A DNA stretch of 9,580 bases. Source: Gemmatimonadota bacterium (GTDB taxonomy: Bacteria > Gemmatimonadota > Gemmatimonadetes > Longimicrobiales > RSA9). Positions 6,325 to 9,580 of the stretch are shown piece by piece. The stretch is from positions 1 through 9,580 of the forward strand of contig JACQPS010000020.1 in NCBI GenBank assembly GCA_016207445.1. The letters are read 5' to 3'. The notes beneath the pieces are model-generated. The model ran no database searches. It had not been told where the DNA came from and saw only the letters and a list, made by a program, of their open reading frames with translations. A program made the translations under genes and the position numbers. Each line of letters begins with the position of its first letter. Positions within the stretch are counted from its first letter, which is position 1.

Positions 6325-6435
6325 CTTCACGATGCCCAACCCCTCTGGCTGCTCCGACACGGCGCACCCGCGCGCCGCGGGCTGGAGAGCTGCGCGTCCT
6401 GTCACCGCCAGACGGACTGCCTCTAGTGCCACCGC
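6325..6435 (+). pseudogene. Remnant of a c-type (multihaem) cytochrome gene
   Basis: In one plus-strand frame, PLWLLRHGAPARRG leads into ESCASCHRQTDCL, a TAG stop at 6424-6426, then CHRG. CASCH (6391-6405) is a complete haem-binding CXXCH motif. The next would be CLXCH (6418-6432), with the stop codon in its X position. The pattern WxxxHGxxAR ... ESCxSCHxQxDCLxCH is that of periplasmic multihaem cytochromes (family memory). The frame also carries a TGA at 6289-6291, and no start codon with a ribosome binding site or signal peptide is found. Downstream, around 6502, a shifted frame reads FCAQPS, a possible ruin of a third motif. The fragment points the same way as the nine-haem cytochrome and is probably a decayed partner gene. 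An alternative is chance, but two adjacent motifs plus flanking residues make that unlikely. Confidence 0.6.
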
Positions 6436-6680
6436 GGCGCTCGTGACAGTCGCGGCAGAAGAGGCCGCTGTCCTGGACCCGTCCCGCCGCGGCGACTCCT
6501 TCTGCGCCCAGCCGTCCGCAGGTCAACGCGCGCGCGGTCCAGGGGCTGGTTGCCGCTGCAAGTGCCGATCCGTCCGCGCGCAGTTCACCGAGGCGGCTGC
6601 ACCCGGTCGCGGAAGCGGTCCACCATAGGAGTGGGGCCGCCCTCCGGCAAGACGACCGTCCGGGGATCGCAGTGGAACGA

Positions 6681-6709
6681 TAGACGACGTGCGCCGGTCG
6701 CTCTATTCT
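6681..6709 (+). promoter_or_regulatory. Candidate promoter of the nine-haem cytochrome gene
   Basis: TAGACG (6681-6686), 17 bases, TATTCT (6704-6709). Each box matches sigma-70 consensus at four of six positions with ideal spacing, and CTATTCTTA stands out as AT-rich. RNA would start about 100 bases before the ATG at 6816. Confidence 0.38.
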
Positions 6710-6798
6710 TAGCGCGCCAGCATCGCAGAGGTTCGCAGGGAATCCCGGAGGTCACGAGACCGCCCCCGCGGCGGCCAGGCAGCGCAGCCGCGGGAGCC

Positions 6799-6815
6799 TC
6801 GCCCTGGAGGCGACC
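6799..6815 (+). promoter_or_regulatory. Strong ribosome binding site that fixes the cytochrome start
   Basis: GGAGG (6806-6810) sits five bases before the ATG at 6816, supporting that start even though the hydrophobic export signal comes some 40 codons later. TCGCC (6799-6803) and GGCGA (6809-6813) can pair around CTGGA and would cover this site, so translation may be damped by a small hairpin. The stem is short and may be incidental. Confidence 0.5.
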
Positions 6816-8669
6816 ATGAGACGCGTCGCAGCATCTGTCTCGCCCTGGATTCTGCCGTGGCCACTGGTTTCTGATTCGACCGTAAGCCCGCGGCCCCCTT
6901 CGGTCCGCCCGGTGCGAACCGGTTGCCGCCACCCACCACGCTCCTGGCCGGTCCTCCTCGTGTTGTTCCTGCTCACGGCCCCGCGCGCTTTCGCTCAGGA
7001 CGTGGTCGAGCGGCAAGGCGAGCGAGGTAAAGCTCCCAAGAGCGGCGCGGAGCTGTACGTCCAGAAGGGGTGCCTCGGCTGTCACGGCGCGAGCGGCCGG
7101 GGCGGCGTCGGCCCGAGCCTCGCCCGGACGCCGCTGTCGTTCGAGGACTTCATCGCGCAGGTGCGCAAGCCGCGCGGAATCATGCCCGCGTTCCCCGAGG
7201 ATGTGGTCCGTCGCGACGAAGTGATCGCCATCTACGATTACGCGCGCACCCTCCCGAGCGCGCCCGCGCGTCTGCGGGCGGACCTGCCGCGGGGCCGCCT
7301 GGATCCGGCCACGTGCCTTACCTGTCACCGGCAGTACAACCCGGAGATCGCGGCGCAGTTCGCCGGCAGCGCGATGGGTCGGGCCGGCGTGCAGAACGCA
7401 CGCGTCGAGTTCGCGCGCGCGCAGCTCACCTGCGCCGACTGTCACGGCGCGAACCACGACACGATCATGGCCAGCCAGGGCCGGGTGTCCGAGCTCACCT
7501 GCGCCGGCTGCCACGCCGCGATCTACAAGGAGCACGTCGTCGACCTCGGCCACTCGTACGGGCCGGGCCCGGGCACGCTCGGGCCGAACTGGGAGCGCAA
7601 CATCGGCGTGCCGCATTACCGGCAGATGCCGCGCAAGGTGATGGAGATGGGGTGCGACCCGTGTCACGCGCAGGCCGGCGCGACCGACGCGAAGTACTGG
7701 AGCGACGCGGAACAGAAGTACATCGATACGAGCAGCCTGCAGTACCGCAACGGCTGCATCGCCTGCCACACGCGCCACGCGTTCAGCCTGGAGGAGGCGC
7801 GCAAACCCGAAGCCTGCTTCACCTGTCACATGGGTCCCGACCACCCCAACTACGAGGCGTACATGAGCTCGAAGCACGGCTCCATCTACGCCGCGCGGGG
7901 AAACGATTGGGACTGGACGACGCCGTTGGCCCACGGGGAGTGGGATGCACCGACCTGCGCCTACTGCCACATGCTGTACGTCGGCCCGGATGGGCGGCGG
8001 TACTCGAGCCACAACATGACGAGGAAGATCATCTGGGGCATGGGCGTGCAGGCGGCGCTCGGGCAGGTTCAGGACATCACCATAAAGCCGGAGAACGAGC
8101 AGAAGCGCAACGAGATGGTGAAGGTCTGCCTCACCTGCCACGCGGAGGACAAGGCGCGCGGCTACCTGAAGTCCGCCGATGCGCACAAGCTGGCAGGGGA
8201 CGCGCTCGTGCTCGAGGCGCAGCAGATCCTGCGGGGGCTCTACGACGACGGCTTGATCCAGCCGAGCCACGGCCAGCGCTCGGCCGGCCTGCTGCCGGGC
8301 CCGCGCTTCACCGCGGTCGAGCTGCCGGGCGGGCTCGCGTTCCACTCACCTACGAGCCTGTACTACGACGTCACGCCCATCGAGCGCGACTACTTCGACA
8401 TGTTCTTCTTCGCGAACCTGAAGTCGTACAAGGGCGCGTTCCACATGAGCCCGGATTACGCCTGGTGGTACGGCTACGCGGACGTGCTCGGCCACCTCGC
8501 GTCGATCCGCGACGAGGCGCAGCGCATCCGCCACGAGCGCAGCGTGCGCCGGCAAACCCGGTTCATGATCCTCACGGGTCCGCTGATGGTGCTGGCCGTG
8601 CTCGCAGCCGTGTACCTGGGTTGGCGAGCATGGCGGAGAAGGTCGAAGGGCGCCGACGCTGTGCCCTAG
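6816..8669 (+). CDS. Nine-haem cytochrome: cytochrome c domain fused to octahaem HAO-like core, membrane-anchored
   Basis: A 617-residue exported multihaem protein. Hydrophobic signal at about 44-60 ending PRAFA-Q. An N-terminal mono-haem cytochrome c domain has GCLGCH (Cys86-His90) and a likely Met123 ligand in GIMPAFP. An eight-haem hydroxylamine oxidoreductase-type core follows, with CXXCH at 167, 206, 229, 280, 314, 334, 381 and 438. Family signatures include CFTCHMGPDHPNYEAY with the Asp342-His343 pair expected at the active site, SKHGSIY (352-358), WDWTTP and PTCAYCHM. The C-terminal part carries SPDYAWWYGY (545-554), then a membrane helix at about 583-603 and a basic tail. HAO relatives oxidise hydroxylamine or hydrazine, or reduce nitrite/hydroxylamine; direction depends partly on the cross-linking tyrosine, which I cannot assign. 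The ATG at 6816 is backed by GGAGG. A GTG at codon 33 would give a more normal signal peptide. Confidence 0.9.
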   Translation: MRRVAASVSPWILPWPLVSDSTVSPRPPSVRPVRTGCRHPPRSWPVLLVLFLLTAPRAFAQDVVERQGERGKAPKSGAELYVQKGCLGCHGASGRGGVGPSLARTPLSFEDFIAQVRKPRGIMPAFPEDVVRRDEVIAIYDYARTLPSAPARLRADLPRGRLDPATCLTCHRQYNPEIAAQFAGSAMGRAGVQNARVEFARAQLTCADCHGANHDTIMASQGRVSELTCAGCHAAIYKEHVVDLGHSYGPGPGTLGPNWERNIGVPHYRQMPRKVMEMGCDPCHAQAGATDAKYWSDAEQKYIDTSSLQYRNGCIACHTRHAFSLEEARKPEACFTCHMGPDHPNYEAYMSSKHGSIYAARGNDWDWTTPLAHGEWDAPTCAYCHMLYVGPDGRRYSSHNMTRKIIWGMGVQAALGQVQDITIKPENEQKRNEMVKVCLTCHAEDKARGYLKSADAHKLAGDALVLEAQQILRGLYDDGLIQPSHGQRSAGLLPGPRFTAVELPGGLAFHSPTSLYYDVTPIERDYFDMFFFANLKSYKGAFHMSPDYAWWYGYADVLGHLASIRDEAQRIRHERSVRRQTRFMILTGPLMVLAVLAAVYLGWRAWRRRSKGADAVP

Positions 8670-8741
8670 ATGCACTCGCGCGCGTCCGCGATCTCGCGCG
8701 TGCCGAGCGGCGGGAATCACGCCCGGACCAGGAGGACGCGA
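8670..8741. other. Convergent intergenic gap after the cytochrome gene
   Basis: Seventy-two GC-rich bases between the cytochrome stop and the stop of the opposing small protein. CGCGCG occurs twice about ten bases apart and could fold back, but no convincing terminator with a T-run is visible. Confidence 0.4.
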
Positions 8742-8963
8742 TCAGTGCGCCGGCTCGAGGCCGCTGCGGAGCAGCCGCTGCTCCATGACGGCGGCCGGAA
8801 GACCGAACAGTGGGCAGAACGCGCCCGTGCAGCGGAGGCCGACCTCGAGGCAGATGGGCTCGGGGTCGGGGATCGTGGCCTGGCCGTCCTGGAGGGGCAG
8901 CTCGGTCCAGGTGACGTGGACCTGCTGGTCGAGCGCGGCGCAGTAGGTCATGTACACGTTCAT
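8742..8963 (-). CDS. Small cysteine-rich protein downstream of apbE
   Basis: A 73-residue soluble protein starting MNVYMTYC and containing ICLEVGLRCTGAFCPLFGLP (37-56). Four cysteines (8, 38, 45, 50) suggest a metal or iron-sulfur site, or a zinc-ribbon-like fold, but the spacing fits no named motif I know. No signal peptide or membrane helix. The ATG at 8961-8963 is preceded by GAGG about six bases upstream, and the stop is TGA at 8742-8744. It follows apbE on the same strand after a 52-base gap, so the two are probably co-transcribed. It converges with the nine-haem cytochrome. Balanced composition and non-repetitive residues, unlike the arginine-rich shadow frames here, support it as a real gene. 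Similar short CTGxxCPxFGLP proteins seem familiar from environmental genomes, but I cannot name a function. Confidence 0.7.
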   Translation of the reverse strand: MNVYMTYCAALDQQVHVTWTELPLQDGQATIPDPEPICLEVGLRCTGAFCPLFGLPAAVMEQRLLRSGLEPAH

Positions 8964-9015
8964 GGGAGCCTCGCTGTAGAGCGGGCGGGGCGGCGGCGGA
9001 ATTGTCCGCGTCGAC

Positions 9016-9580
9016 TCAACCCGGTCGAACCAGGCGGGCGCCGGCCGCGCACGCCCGCAAGAGTGCCGCGGCCCCGTCGGGCCGCATACCGAATGTGGCC
9101 GTGGCCGCCGCGTCAGCGTGCAGACACGAGTCGGCGACGATGGTGACGCTGTGCACGGCCGAGACCCGGGGTGCAGCGGTGCCCGGGTCGATCAGATGGT
9201 GGTAGCGCCGGCCGCCGTACTCGAAGTACTGCTGGTAGTCGCCGGAGGTGGCGACAGCCTGGTTGGAGACCTCGAAGGTGCCGGCGAGCTGACGGGCGTC
9301 CTCCAGGGAGCGGATGCCCACGCGCCATGGGTCGCCCTCGGGCGAATCACCCAAGGCGTACAGGTCGCCGCCGACATTGACGAGCGCGTGCAGCATGCCC
9401 CAGTCGCGGAGCGCGGCCACGGCGCGGTCCACGCCGAAGCCCTTGGCGATGCCGCCCAGGTCGAGCGCCACGTCCGGGTCGTGGAAGCGCACGACCCGCC
9501 GGCCGCGCCACCGGTCCAGGTCCAGCGCGTGGTAGAGCCGGCGCCCGGCCAGCCTGCGGACCTGCGCCGGCTCGGGCGGC
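9016..9580 (-). CDS. apbE: ApbE-type FAD:protein FMN transferase (5' end outside window)
   Basis: The C-terminal 187 residues of an ApbE family protein; the frame stays open to the right edge, so the start and any lipoprotein signal are missing. ApbE transfers FMN from FAD to a threonine of target proteins such as NqrB/NqrC, RnfG/RnfD or FMN-binding-domain electron carriers, usually outside the cytoplasmic membrane and with magnesium. Visible motifs: LDLGGIAKGFGVDRA (39-53 of the visible part), ALVNVGGDLYALG (65-77), VATSGDYQQYFEYGGRRYHHLIDP (109-132, cis-acting substrate region) and ADAAAT (155-160), whose Asp and Thr are expected magnesium ligands. The usual DPxTGxP reads DPGTAAP, a small deviation. 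The small cysteine-rich gene lies downstream. No flavinylated target is visible in the window; it may be further along the operon or elsewhere. Confidence 0.9.
   Translation of the reverse strand, partial: PPEPAQVRRLAGRRLYHALDLDRWRGRRVVRFHDPDVALDLGGIAKGFGVDRAVAALRDWGMLHALVNVGGDLYALGDSPEGDPWRVGIRSLEDARQLAGTFEVSNQAVATSGDYQQYFEYGGRRYHHLIDPGTAAPRVSAVHSVTIVADSCLHADAAATATFGMRPDGAAALLRACAAGARLVRPG

Larger units (their letters stand above)
6436..6815. other. Gene-free stretch upstream of the nine-haem cytochrome
   Basis: No intact gene is seen. The first half is probably eroded sequence from the cytochrome remnant. The second half holds the candidate promoter (6681-6709), a leader of about 100 bases and the ribosome binding site of the nine-haem cytochrome. 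A patch around 6700-6711 is AT-rich against the GC-rich surroundings, consistent with a promoter. Confidence 0.45.

Noticed and set aside
6420..6500. A CRDCH haem-like motif (after DSGLF) on the minus strand
   Set aside because: Flanking translation is arginine/glycine-rich and unlike any cytochrome. The plus strand over the same DNA has two haem motifs with matching flanks, so the minus motif is probably chance.
6585..8345. A 586-residue minus-strand open frame and a 572-residue second plus frame (7070-8788) over the cytochrome gene
   Set aside because: Both are shadow frames of the nine-haem gene, rich in Arg, Ala and Val with no motifs, as expected at high GC.

Overview
The window is GC-rich throughout. 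By eye it is about 60% GC on the left (1 to about 3605) and clearly higher, about 68-72%, on the right. Protein-coding genes are packed on both strands, often with overlapping start and stop codons. No rRNA, tRNA, transposase or CRISPR array is visible. The gene content is a secreted lipoprotein mutarotase, a sodium/solute symporter, a NirJ/AhbD-like radical SAM protein and a multihaem hydroxylamine-oxidoreductase-like cytochrome. This suggests a free-living Gram-negative soil, sediment or metagenome bacterium of the Acidobacteriota or Gemmatimonadota kind, but that placement is inference at low confidence.

Left block (1-3605), sugar uptake: the 3' end of an unrecognised gene (1-216, +) converges with a lipoprotein aldose 1-epimerase (galM, 219-1376, -). 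Divergent from galM is an SGLT-type sodium/solute symporter (1596-3311, +), followed at once by a small two-helix membrane protein (3330-3605, +). Extracytoplasmic anomer interconversion next to sodium-driven sugar uptake is a coherent module.

Middle block (3612-5867, all -): an operon read right to left encodes an OsmC-like protein, a thioredoxin with a CMPC active site, a NirJ/AhbD-type radical SAM/SPASM protein and the N-terminal piece of a TrmO/TsaA-type protein. The first three genes are joined by two 4-base ATGA stop/start overlaps. The TrmO piece stops after 66 residues, exactly where the left block begins. This looks like a rearrangement, transfer or assembly junction.

Gap (5868-6815): no intact gene. 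It holds candidate promoters for the OsmC operon (-) and the cytochrome gene (+), two short inverted repeats, and the remains of a c-type cytochrome gene. The remnant has two adjacent haem motifs, CASCH and CL-stop-CH, the second broken by an in-frame TAG.

Right block (6816-9580): a nine-haem cytochrome (6816-8669, +) made of an N-terminal mono-haem cytochrome c domain, an eight-haem hydroxylamine oxidoreductase-like core and a C-terminal membrane anchor. It converges with a minus-strand pair: the 3' part of an ApbE-type FAD:protein FMN transferase (running off the right edge) and a small cysteine-rich protein. The right half of the window is therefore centred on redox and electron-transfer functions. 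The nine-haem fusion, the decayed cytochrome next to it and the OsmC-thioredoxin-radical SAM operon are the most noteworthy items.
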